From Desulfobacteraceae bacterium (GTDB taxonomy: Bacteria > Desulfobacterota > Desulfobacteria > Desulfobacterales > Desulfobacteraceae): a stretch of DNA of 5,043 bases. The stretch covers positions 1-5,043 of the forward strand of contig JAAEMC010000049.1 in NCBI GenBank assembly GCA_024225895.1, written 5' to 3'. The first letter of the stretch is position 1; every line of letters starts with the position of its first letter. The notes beneath the pieces are model-generated. The model worked only from the letters and a program-made list of their open reading frames with translations. It had not been told where the DNA came from and made no database searches. Shown here piece after piece: positions 1 to 5,043 of the stretch. A program made the position numbers and the translations under genes.

Positions 1-3
1 ATT

Positions 4-9
4 AAGGAG
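4..9 (+). promoter_or_regulatory. Ribosome binding site of the LysR gene
   Basis: AAGGAG lies 5 bases before the ATG at 15. This decides the start: an in-frame GTG at 9 overlaps the Shine-Dalgarno sequence itself and so cannot be the initiation codon. The protein therefore begins MDLWQLEIF, the usual LysR N-terminus. Confidence 0.85.
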
Positions 10-14
10 TGCCA

Positions 15-905
15 ATGGATCTTTGGCAGTTAGAAATCTTTGTAACGGTTATTGATAAAAAAAGTTTTTCTAAAGCATCGGAAACCGTTAATCTTTCCCA
101 GCCAACGGTCAGCAGTCATATCAAAGAGCTTGAAGCTCACTTTAACTGCCGGTTACTGGACCGGCTTGGTAAAGTGACCGAACCTACAAAAGCAGGCCAG
201 CTTCTTTATCGATATGCCAAAAAACTATTATCACTTCGAGATCACACTGAATCCGCCATGCTTGATTTCCTTGGCAATTCCAAAGGAAAACTTCTTATTG
301 GCGGCAGCACCATTCCGACCGGCTATATTCTGCCCCGAATAATCGGTGGTTTTACCAAAAAATATCCAGAAGTCTCGGTTTCAATTTCAGCCGGTGATAC
401 TTCCCAAATTATCCAGCATGTTATTAGTGGTGAAATCGAGACCGGCATTGTAGGGGCCAGGGTAAACGATCCCAGAATCCAACAGGAAATACTGGTCCAT
501 GACCAAATGAAGCTGATCGTGCCCCAAGATCACAAATGGGCAAACAAACAATCAATTAATTGCAGCTCCTTGTTGAAAGAACGGCTGATTGCAAGGGAGG
601 GAGGATCCGGCACATGGCAATCTGTTTTGAAAAGCTTGGATTCAGCAGGATTCCATTCCAGCGACCTTAAAACATGTATCACAATGGGCAGCAGTATTGC
701 TGTGATTCAAGGCATCATTAACCATATTGGGATTTCTATCCTGTCCACCATTGCAGTTGAAGATGAATTAAAGAAAGGACGGCTTAAAGCCTTATCAGTT
801 AAAGGCATCGACTTAGACCGCCATTTCTTCTTAACTGTTTCTCAAAAGCGAACTCTTTCACCTATCTGTAAAAAATTCATCGATTTCGCAAAAGCCCGCA
901 TTTGA
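15..905 (+). CDS. LysR-family transcriptional regulator (resembles the selenium-metabolism-associated subgroup)
   Basis: This is a complete 296-residue LysR-type DNA-binding regulator, normal length for the family, acting in the cytoplasm. Residues 1-60 form the winged helix-turn-helix: LEIFVTVIDKKSFSKAS, then the recognition-helix stretch LSQPTVSSHIKELE (28-40) and LLDR (47-50). A linker helix follows to about residue 90. The effector-binding domain starts near 92 with GKLLIGGSTIP and carries REGGSGT at 194-200, a typical ligand-pocket loop. The stretch MDLWQLEIFV plus the GGSTIPTGYILP segment is what I recall from a LysR subgroup found near selenium-metabolism genes in anaerobic deltaproteobacteria and Firmicutes; that assignment is from memory, and no selenium gene is visible here. 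The gene is convergent to the acyl-CoA enzyme, 51 bases away, so it does not show the usual divergent LysR-target layout. Its own promoter is outside the window. The family call is near certain; the subgroup and ligand are not. Confidence 0.95.
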   Translation: MDLWQLEIFVTVIDKKSFSKASETVNLSQPTVSSHIKELEAHFNCRLLDRLGKVTEPTKAGQLLYRYAKKLLSLRDHTESAMLDFLGNSKGKLLIGGSTIPTGYILPRIIGGFTKKYPEVSVSISAGDTSQIIQHVISGEIETGIVGARVNDPRIQQEILVHDQMKLIVPQDHKWANKQSINCSSLLKERLIAREGGSGTWQSVLKSLDSAGFHSSDLKTCITMGSSIAVIQGIINHIGISILSTIAVEDELKKGRLKALSVKGIDLDRHFFLTVSQKRTLSPICKKFIDFAKARI

Positions 906-916
906 TCCATTCAAAA

Positions 917-934
917 GTATTCTGATAAGAATAC
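917..934 (-). terminator. Possible hairpin terminator in the convergent gap
   Basis: GTATTC and GAATAC form a perfect 6-base stem around the 6-base loop TGATAA. Read on the - strand the hairpin is followed by TTTT, so it could end the minus-strand acyl-CoA gene, whose stop is 23 bases upstream. The stem is AT-rich and short, so it would be a weak intrinsic terminator. On the + strand there is no T-tract after it. Confidence 0.4.
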
Positions 935-953
935 AGGTAGCACCCAACACCTG
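934..953 (+). terminator. Weak second hairpin, possible end of the LysR transcript
   Basis: CAGGT and ACCTG pair across a 10-base loop just after the first hairpin, and the + strand continues into GGCTTTA. With a 5-base stem and only three Ts this is a poor intrinsic terminator. It is listed because it is the only other structure in the gap between the two convergent stop codons. Confidence 0.22.
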
Positions 954-956
954 GCT

Positions 957-1676
957 TTACTGAACAAAAAGATTTAATGACTCGATAAATTTAGGGTCTT
1001 CATTTTCAATGACCTTTACAATATCTTTATGCATTCTCTTTTTCAGTTCTCCAAAAATCGGCCGCCCCTTTGTAAAGTTTTTTGCAAATGCCAATGCATC
1101 TTGCATGAGTTCTTCCTTGTCGCTGCTTGCCCTCTCAATGACATGGGCATCTTCAAGTTCCTGGGCAGCAAGCCTTTTTCCTGAGAGGATCATCTGGTTG
1201 AACTTATATTCCGGGATGGCTTTGCGGACAAATTTGATCATGCCCGGAAGAAAGGGTATATTGATATCTACTTCAGGAAAACAAAAGAATCCTTTGTCTT
1301 TTTTCATAAACCTGAAATCGCAGGTACAGGCCAGCATGGCACCATTGCCGAATGCGTGCCCGTTAATGGCAGCAATCACGGGAATGGGCATCAATAGATT
1401 CTGTTTAAAGATATTGTTCATTCCATACATAAATTTTTTAATATTATCAAAATCCTTTTCATTCATTCGCTGGCCCAGCCAGTCAACATCAATACCTTGA
1501 GAAAAATTCTTTTCATCAGATGAAGTGAGTATGATGGAAAAGATATCCTTATCTTCGCGTATTTCATCGTAGCATTTGTTCATATCTGTTACAAAATCAA
1601 GATTCTGCTTATTGGCATTGTTGCACATTTCAACAATTGCAACCGATTCTTGTTTATTCCATTGAATTACTGCCAT
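957..1676 (-). CDS. Enoyl-CoA hydratase/isomerase family protein, probably a delta3-delta2-enoyl-CoA isomerase-type enzyme
   Basis: This is a complete 239-residue crotonase-fold protein, a little short of the usual 255-260, acting on acyl-CoA thioesters in the cytoplasm. The start MAVIQWNKQ is chosen because AAGGAG lies 6 bases upstream; an in-frame ATG at 1718 has no such site. The two oxyanion-hole segments are visible: NFSQGIDVDWL (57-67) and INGHAFGNGAMLACTCDFR (104-122). Aligned by eye to rat mitochondrial hydratase, the position of catalytic Glu144 is Met114, while the Glu164 equivalent is kept as Glu135 in CFPEVDINIP. Isomerases of this superfamily use a single acid at that second site, and the GFFCFPEVDINIP stretch resembles plant and bacterial delta3-delta2-enoyl-CoA isomerases. 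A role in shifting double bonds during degradation of unsaturated or ring-derived acyl-CoAs is thus likelier than hydration. Other crotonase reactions (dehalogenase, hydrolase, decarboxylase) remain possible. It is divergent from the HyuA-like operon across a 420-base gap. Confidence 0.9.
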   Translation of the reverse strand: MAVIQWNKQESVAIVEMCNNANKQNLDFVTDMNKCYDEIREDKDIFSIILTSSDEKNFSQGIDVDWLGQRMNEKDFDNIKKFMYGMNNIFKQNLLMPIPVIAAINGHAFGNGAMLACTCDFRFMKKDKGFFCFPEVDINIPFLPGMIKFVRKAIPEYKFNQMILSGKRLAAQELEDAHVIERASSDKEELMQDALAFAKNFTKGRPIFGELKKRMHKDIVKVIENEDPKFIESLNLFVQ

Positions 1677-1682
1677 GGGTGG

Positions 1683-1688
1683 CTCCTT
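1683..1688 (-). promoter_or_regulatory. Ribosome binding site of the acyl-CoA isomerase-like gene
   Basis: Read on the - strand this is AAGGAG, 6 bases before the ATG at 1676. It favours the 239-residue start over the upstream in-frame ATG at 1718, which would add 14 residues (starting MFTNINKNSN) and read through this site. Confidence 0.85.
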
Positions 1689-1701
1689 GTTAGAATTCTT
1701 A

Positions 1702-1730
1702 TTTATATTTGTGAACAATGTTTCAGGAAC
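1702..1730 (-). promoter_or_regulatory. Weak candidate promoter for the acyl-CoA gene
   Basis: On the - strand TATAAA (1707-1702) is a fair -10 box. The hexamer 17 bases upstream, GTTCCT, is a poor -35, so any promoter here would depend on an activator or on the nearby AT-rich DNA. It is listed only as the best -10 candidate near the gene. Confidence 0.2.
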
Positions 1731-1746
1731 AATAATTCAAATTATT
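1731..1746. repeat. Perfect AT-rich inverted repeat, possible operator
   Basis: AATAATT and AATTATT form a perfect 7-base inverted repeat around CA. The 16-base size and its place just upstream of the acyl-CoA gene's candidate promoter would suit a dimeric repressor site. AT-rich palindromes arise easily by chance in DNA of this composition, so the operator reading is tentative. Confidence 0.35.
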
Positions 1747-1770
1747 CAATATTACAAATAAAAAAACCAT

Positions 1771-1781
1771 ACCACACACCC
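1771..1781. repeat. Direct repeat ACCACACACCC, copy 1
   Basis: This 11-base word recurs exactly at 1960-1970, 189 bases on, in the same orientation. Each copy sits 8 or 9 bases outside one arm of the 10-base inverted repeat CGCATGTAAC/GTTACATGCG, so the two repeats bracket the same central block. Function unknown; the CA-rich word is somewhat low in complexity. Confidence 0.5.
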
Positions 1782-1783
1782 AG

Positions 1784-1902
1784 GGTAAACGCATGTAACA
1801 CCGGCATGAATTTTAATTTTATTAATATACAGATACTGTAAAACATTTGGTACAAATGCTTTACGGTACTTATGCAAAGCAAATGTTATTGTTGCGTTTA
1901 CC
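1784..1902. repeat. 10-base inverted repeat GGTAAACGCA / TGCGTTTACC
   Basis: The arms are 1784-1793 and 1893-1902, perfectly complementary, 99 bases apart. The left arm overlaps by four bases (CGCA, 1790-1793) the left arm of another 10-base inverted repeat (1790-1799 with 1941-1950). If this stretch is transcribed, the left word could pair with only one of the two partners at a time. No known RNA family is recognised. Confidence 0.5.
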
Positions 1903-1950
1903 TTTAAGTCGTAACTGCGTGAAATCATTCATGTGGAAAAGTTACATGCG
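1790..1950. repeat. 10-base inverted repeat CGCATGTAAC / GTTACATGCG
   Basis: The arms are 1790-1799 and 1941-1950, perfectly complementary, 141 bases apart. Related words lie in between: GTAACTGCG at 1911-1919 and GTTATTGTTGCG at 1885-1896. That would fit several sites for one DNA-binding protein as well as an RNA stem closing the region. Confidence 0.5.
1842..1887. repeat. Inverted repeat AACATTTG / CAAATGTT with an internal palindrome and tandem 16-mers
   Basis: Perfect 8-base arms lie at 1842-1849 and 1880-1887. Inside, CATTTG-GTA-CAAATG (1844-1858) is a perfect 6-base palindrome with a 3-base spacer. Two tandem 16-base units starting GGTAC (1849-1864 and 1865-1880) share GGTAC and ATGC at the same positions. 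The hexamer CATTTG/CAAATG also occurs at 2055-2060, in the leader of the HyuA-like gene. The pattern suggests repeated binding sites for a regulator. Confidence 0.45.
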
Positions 1951-2001
1951 ATTGCCCTGACCACACACCCTTGTGCCATAAATGACTTAAAGAAAATGTG
2001 A

Positions 2002-2042
2002 TTGACAATAAAGTTGTTTTTTGATTAGCTCCGCTGTATTAT
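2002..2042 (+). promoter_or_regulatory. Candidate promoter region of the HyuA-like/deacetylase operon
   Basis: A perfect TTGACA (2002-2007) is present but lacks a good -10 box at 16-18 bases. TTGTTT (2014-2019) is 17 bases from TATTAT (2037-2042), which is the best -10 match here. Either pair would start transcription shortly before 2055 and give a short leader. Which box is used cannot be decided by eye. No sigma-54 GG-N10-GC pair was found. Confidence 0.35.
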
Positions 2043-2045
2043 CAA

Positions 2046-2063
2046 CAGCAGAAGCATTTGCTG
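2046..2063 (+). other. Small hairpin in the HyuA-like gene leader
   Basis: CAGCA and TGCTG pair around an 8-base loop that includes part of the word GCATTTGC. The stem has only 5 pairs. It lies about 23 bases before the ribosome site and could be part of an operator or leader structure, or chance. Confidence 0.2.
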
Positions 2064-2085
2064 ATATTAACATTCTCAACAGCTT

Positions 2086-2091
2086 AGGAAG
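2086..2091 (+). promoter_or_regulatory. Ribosome binding site of the HyuA-like gene
   Basis: AGGAAG stands 5 bases before the ATG at 2097 and supports that start. The protein then opens directly with the phosphate-binding strand MIIGLDVGGT, as HyuA-family proteins do, so no upstream start is needed. Confidence 0.7.
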
Positions 2092-2096
2092 ATGCC

Positions 2097-3770
2097 ATGA
2101 TTATAGGATTGGATGTTGGCGGCACGCACACAGATGCTGTTCTTCTAAGTGACAAAGGCATTGAAAAAAAAGTCAAGGTAGCCACTACCCACGAAGACCT
2201 TTTCAATACGGTACTAACAGGTTTTGAAACACTCTTGGAGCAAATTGATCCAAAGGAAATAGACCGGATTGTCATTTCAACCACTTTAACCACCAATGCC
2301 ATTGTGCAAAAAAAAATGGCACCGGCGGGTATGATTGTCTCCGCCGGACCTGGCATTGACCCTGAGCATTTTCGCACAGGGGATCATTATTATTGTGTAT
2401 CCGGATCCATTAACCACAGGGGTAGGGAAAAAGCCCCGGTAAATGAGATCCAAATCGAAGATATCGCAAAGGAAATGAAAAAAAAGGGTGTGGAATATGT
2501 TGGGGTTGTCAGCAAATTTTGCGTCAGAAACCCCTCCCATGAAATCCTCATCAAACGGATTTTAAATAAATATTTTAAAAAAATATTTTTAGGGCACCAT
2601 GTTTCCGGTAACCTTAATTTTCCAAGAAGAATTGCAACCACGCATCTTAATGCAGCGGTTTTTTCACTTCACAAAACCTTTTTTGAGGCAGTTAAGCAAT
2701 CCCTTGAAGAACACGGCCTTAAAATTCCGATCCAAATTCTAAAGGCTGATGGTGGAACCATGACCCTTGAAGCCTCCATCCAATTTCCGGGCCAAACGGT
2801 TCTATCAGGCCCTGCTGCAAGTATCATGGGTGCCATTCCCCATGCTCCTGAAAAGCATGATGCCATTGTTCTGGATATCGGAGGAACCACCACAGATATT
2901 GCCATACTGGTGGATAAAACACCTCTCCTGGAACCTGTTGGCATACGGCGGGGGCAGTATAAAAGCCTTATTCGATCCTTGCGGACAGATTCCGAGGGCA
3001 TTGGCGGAGACAGCAAGATCAGTATTAAAGATAATGACATCATCATCGGACCGGACCGGCTCGGACCGGCCATGGCCTTTGGCGGACCCGTTCCTACACC
3101 GACAGATGCATTGGTCGTCCTTGATATCATGGATGCAGGTGACAAGGAACTGGCCTGGAAAGGCATTAAAGAAATTGCTGACCAACTGGGACTTCCGGAA
3201 AAGGATACTGCCAATAAAATTTTTGAAAAATGCTGTAAGATAATTTTGAAAAAAACCTTTGAACTTATCGATAAAATTAATTCCAAACCAGTGTACACGG
3301 TCCATGATTTTCTTGAAGGATATAAAATCAGCCCCAGGGAACTGCTGCTTCTTGGCGGCCCTGCCAAATATTTTGCTCAAAAAATTGAATCACTCTACCA
3401 TATTAAAACCACGGCAGTACCAGAGTCCTCTGTGGCCAATGCCATTGGTGCAGCCCTTGCCAGGACTACCTGCGAGGTGACCCTGAATGCAGATACGGAA
3501 CAAGGGATTGTTACTGCCCATGAAGAGGACTTTGCCGAACCCATTTCAAAAACCTATTCTAAAGATGATGTTATAGAGACTGCTTATACACTCCTAAAAG
3601 AAAAGGCCCTTAATTGCGGAGCCAGCTCTGACAGTCTGAATGAAATAGAAGTGGTTGAATTCCAGGAATTTAACATCGTCCGCAACTTTTCACCCAGAGG
3701 GAAAATTTACAGAACCAAAATCCAACTAAAACCAGGTTTAATTAAAGGTTTTGAAAAGGTTTTGCAATAG
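2097..3770 (+). CDS. Hydantoinase/oxoprolinase family protein (HyuA-like ATPase subunit), short form
   Basis: This is a complete 557-residue protein of the ASKHA (actin-like ATPase) family that includes ATP-dependent N-methylhydantoinase, 5-oxoprolinase and the beta subunits of acetone/acetophenone carboxylases. Visible motifs in order: phosphate loop 1 GLDVGGTHTDAVLL (4-17); VISTTLTTNAIVQ (59-71), matching the family's GTT-x-x-TNA; SGPAASIMGA (237-246); phosphate loop 2 VLDIGGTTTDIAIL (258-271); SEGIGGDSKI (299-308) in place of the glycine-rich loop; GPAMAFGGPVPTPTDALVVL (323-342), the family's GP-x-x-x-GG-x-x-P-x-TDA element; LLLGGPAKYFA (417-427) and VANAIGAALA (446-455). It is shorter than typical HyuA (about 650-720 residues), and the C-terminal part after about 460 is reduced and not recognised. 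No HyuB-like large subunit is adjacent upstream or directly downstream. Cytoplasmic, no signal peptide. It is followed 14 bases later by the deacetylase, implying one transcript. Substrate cannot be told from sequence. Confidence 0.92.
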   Translation: MIIGLDVGGTHTDAVLLSDKGIEKKVKVATTHEDLFNTVLTGFETLLEQIDPKEIDRIVISTTLTTNAIVQKKMAPAGMIVSAGPGIDPEHFRTGDHYYCVSGSINHRGREKAPVNEIQIEDIAKEMKKKGVEYVGVVSKFCVRNPSHEILIKRILNKYFKKIFLGHHVSGNLNFPRRIATTHLNAAVFSLHKTFFEAVKQSLEEHGLKIPIQILKADGGTMTLEASIQFPGQTVLSGPAASIMGAIPHAPEKHDAIVLDIGGTTTDIAILVDKTPLLEPVGIRRGQYKSLIRSLRTDSEGIGGDSKISIKDNDIIIGPDRLGPAMAFGGPVPTPTDALVVLDIMDAGDKELAWKGIKEIADQLGLPEKDTANKIFEKCCKIILKKTFELIDKINSKPVYTVHDFLEGYKISPRELLLLGGPAKYFAQKIESLYHIKTTAVPESSVANAIGAALARTTCEVTLNADTEQGIVTAHEEDFAEPISKTYSKDDVIETAYTLLKEKALNCGASSDSLNEIEVVEFQEFNIVRNFSPRGKIYRTKIQLKPGLIKGFEKVLQ

Positions 3771-3775
3771 TTAGC

Positions 3776-3779
3776 GAGG
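3776..3779 (+). promoter_or_regulatory. Ribosome binding site of the deacetylase gene
   Basis: GAGG lies 5 bases before the ATG at 3785, in the 14-base gap after the HyuA-like stop. It shows the second gene has its own initiation site in what looks like a shared transcript. Confidence 0.7.
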
Positions 3780-3784
3780 TTATA

Positions 3785-5043
3785 ATGTTAAAAGCCACAA
3801 ACAAAACAGGACTTGTATTTTTCCCTGCATTTGACTGGGCCATTGATCCCACCCACCCGGAAAGAGAGGAACGGCTTCTCTATACTCAGGACCAGGTGAT
3901 TGAAGAAGGGGTTTTTGATATCCAAGATATTATTGAGTATAAACCGGAGATCGTTACCCATACAGATATCCAGCGGACACATTTTTGTGTCCCGGATGAA
4001 GATCAAATCACCACGGAATCGCATTTAATCAGTGCAGGTGGTGCCATTGCCATTGCCAACGCCGTGATGAAAAACAATGTATCCACAGGGTTTGCCCTGG
4101 TTCGTCCGCCCGGGCATCATTCCATGCGGGTATCCCATGGAGGCCGGGGATTTTGCCATATCAATATTGAGGCCATCATGGTGGAATATATCCGCTCGGT
4201 ATACGGTGTTAAAAAGATTGCTATCATTGATACGGACTGCCACCACGGCGATGGTACCAATGATATCTTTTGGCATGACCCGGATGTTCTTTTTATTTCC
4301 CTTCATCAAGATGGTCGTACCATGTATCCTGGATCCGGATTCCCGGGGGAACTGGGTGGTCCCAATGCCAAGGGAACCAATCTAAATATTCCGCTGCCTC
4401 CTGGTACTTCTACTGAAGGTTATCTCTATGTTATAAGAAATGCCGTATTGCCAATCCTGGATGAATTCAAGCCGGATATAGTAGTCAACTCCGCCGGACA
4501 GGACAATCATTATACCGACCCCCTAACTAATATGAACTTTTGTGCCCAAGGGTATGCTGAGCTGACCTCCATGCTCAAGCCTGATATTGCTGTTTTAGAA
4601 GGCGGTTATTCAATTGAAGGCGCCTTGCCATATGTCAATTTAGGAATTATTCTCGCCATGGCAGGGCTGGATTATGCCGGTGTAGTGGAACCGGATTACA
4701 ATCCGACCCAGCTAAAGCAATCAGTTAGTATTACAGATAAAATCAAAAAAACAACCGATCAGATCCATACTTATTGGAGCCAAAGAGATCAGCTGAAGCA
4801 AGAAGCCGGTAAACATGGAGAGCTCCAGGTCAGGTACCGGGAAATATTCTATGATACAGACAACATTTTCGAACGCCAGAAAGAAAAAATCTGGATTTGC
4901 AATGATTGCGGGGGTTCATTTGAGATAGACTCCACCGCTACCCCGGGCCACCATGTGCTTGCCGTCCATATCCCCATCAATGCCTGTAAGGACTGTATTG
5001 AAAAAGGATATGCTTTTTTCGACAAGGCAGACAAAAACAAATA
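3785..5043 (+). CDS. Histone-deacetylase-family Zn amidohydrolase (class II / HDAH-like) with C-terminal zinc-ribbon-like extension; open at the window end
   Basis: Translation gives 419 residues without a stop; the next two bases are TA, so the stop probably falls at 5042-5044. Residues 1-300 form the arginase/deacetylase fold. The active site is complete: RPPGHHS (107-113, His111/His112 matching HDAC8 His142/143), GFCHIN (122-127), IDTDCHHGDGT (148-158, Zn ligands Asp151 and His153), SAGQD (236-240, third ligand Asp240), DPL (245-247) and LEGGYS (271-276, transition-state Tyr275). ISLHQDG...YPGSG (171-185) and NIPLPPGT (201-208) resemble bacterial HDAH-type class II enzymes. In bacteria such proteins remove acyl groups from small amides such as acetylpolyamines, or from proteins; the true substrate here is unknown. 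Residues about 305-365 are helical and charged. Then CNDC (372-375) and CKDC (401-404) form a likely metal-binding ribbon that ordinary bacterial deacetylases lack. No signal peptide. Probably cotranscribed with the HyuA-like gene. Confidence 0.93.
   Translation, partial: MLKATNKTGLVFFPAFDWAIDPTHPEREERLLYTQDQVIEEGVFDIQDIIEYKPEIVTHTDIQRTHFCVPDEDQITTESHLISAGGAIAIANAVMKNNVSTGFALVRPPGHHSMRVSHGGRGFCHINIEAIMVEYIRSVYGVKKIAIIDTDCHHGDGTNDIFWHDPDVLFISLHQDGRTMYPGSGFPGELGGPNAKGTNLNIPLPPGTSTEGYLYVIRNAVLPILDEFKPDIVVNSAGQDNHYTDPLTNMNFCAQGYAELTSMLKPDIAVLEGGYSIEGALPYVNLGIILAMAGLDYAGVVEPDYNPTQLKQSVSITDKIKKTTDQIHTYWSQRDQLKQEAGKHGELQVRYREIFYDTDNIFERQKEKIWICNDCGGSFEIDSTATPGHHVLAVHIPINACKDCIEKGYAFFDKADKNK

Larger units (their letters stand above)
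1677..2096. other. 420-base non-coding gap between divergent genes
   Basis: This stretch lies between the start of the minus-strand acyl-CoA gene and the start of the HyuA-like gene. It is clearly more AT-rich than the coding parts and has no convincing gene: the ORF fragments in it lack ribosome sites and family features. It is unusually long for a simple divergent promoter region. It carries candidate promoters near both ends and, between 1731 and 1970, several inverted and direct repeats listed separately. It could hold operators, an untranslated structured leader, or an unrecognised small RNA; I recognise no known riboswitch class. Confidence 0.75.

Noticed and set aside
9..14. GTG start at 9 for the LysR gene
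   Set aside because: It overlaps the AAGGAG ribosome site; the ATG at 15 has correct spacing and gives the standard LysR N-terminus.
1009..1500. 163-residue + strand open frame
   Set aside because: It lies wholly antisense to the crotonase-family gene, has no ribosome site and no family features.
1677..1718. Upstream ATG at 1718 for the acyl-CoA gene
   Set aside because: The extra 14 residues are polar and not part of the crotonase fold, and a strong AAGGAG sits inside them ahead of the ATG at 1676.
1650..1841. 63-residue + strand frame in the divergent gap
   Set aside because: It begins inside the opposite gene, has no ribosome site and an AT-driven composition.
1847..1862. Sigma-54 type promoter around TTGGTAC...TGCT
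   Set aside because: The gap between GG and GC is 7 bases instead of the required 10.
1931..1960. Nine-codon frame MWKSYMRLP as a leader peptide
   Set aside because: No Shine-Dalgarno sequence precedes it, there is no run of a control amino acid, and its overlap with the inverted-repeat arm is better explained by the repeat.
2669..3380. Two long minus-strand frames (232 and 191 residues)
   Set aside because: Both are antisense shadows of the HyuA-like gene, whose motifs are clear on the + strand; the predicted proteins are serine/proline-rich or low in features.
4025..4385. Small frames on both strands (94 residues on -, 102 on +)
   Set aside because: They overlap the deacetylase active-site region, where the true frame has every catalytic motif.
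5042..5043. Frameshift or truncation at the end of the deacetylase
   Set aside because: The frame is uninterrupted and ends at a natural length with a lysine-rich tail; the terminal TA most simply is a stop codon cut by the window edge.

Overview
The window holds four protein genes on about 5 kb of moderately AT-rich DNA. The gene set is a LysR regulator of a type I recall from selenium-metabolising anaerobes, a crotonase-fold acyl-CoA enzyme, a stand-alone hydantoinase/oxoprolinase-type ATPase and a bacterial class II-like deacetylase. Together with the codon use it suggests a strict anaerobe of the sulfate-reducing deltaproteobacterial kind (Desulfobacterales-like). This taxonomic call is inference; no rRNA or lineage-specific marker is present.

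Layout: (1) a complete LysR-family regulator on + (15-905); (2) a 51-base convergent gap with small hairpins; (3) a complete enoyl-CoA hydratase/isomerase-family gene on - (957-1676), whose residues fit an isomerase better than a hydratase; (4) a 420-base AT-rich gap between divergent starts (1677-2096), with promoter-like sequence and a striking set of direct and inverted repeats; (5) a + strand pair: a 557-residue HyuA-like ATPase (2097-3770) and, 14 bases later, a histone-deacetylase-family amidohydrolase (3785 to the window end) with intact Zn site and a C-terminal CxxC...CxxC extension. The deacetylase frame is open to the last base. The window ends on the first two bases of the next codon, TA, so the stop is probably just outside.

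How the genes may work together: the close spacing of the HyuA-like and deacetylase genes implies one transcript, and both families act on C-N amide bonds (ATP-dependent lactam/imide opening or related carbonyl activation, and Zn-dependent deacylation). A pathway that opens a cyclic amide and removes an acyl group from nitrogen is a reasonable but unproven reading. The acyl-CoA isomerase-like enzyme is divergently transcribed and could share control through the repeat-rich gap. The LysR gene is convergent to it and its targets cannot be told from this window. The most interesting points are the HyuA-deacetylase pairing, the cysteine-rich tail of the deacetylase, and the repeat architecture at 1771-1970. 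No mobile element, CRISPR array, tRNA or rRNA was seen.
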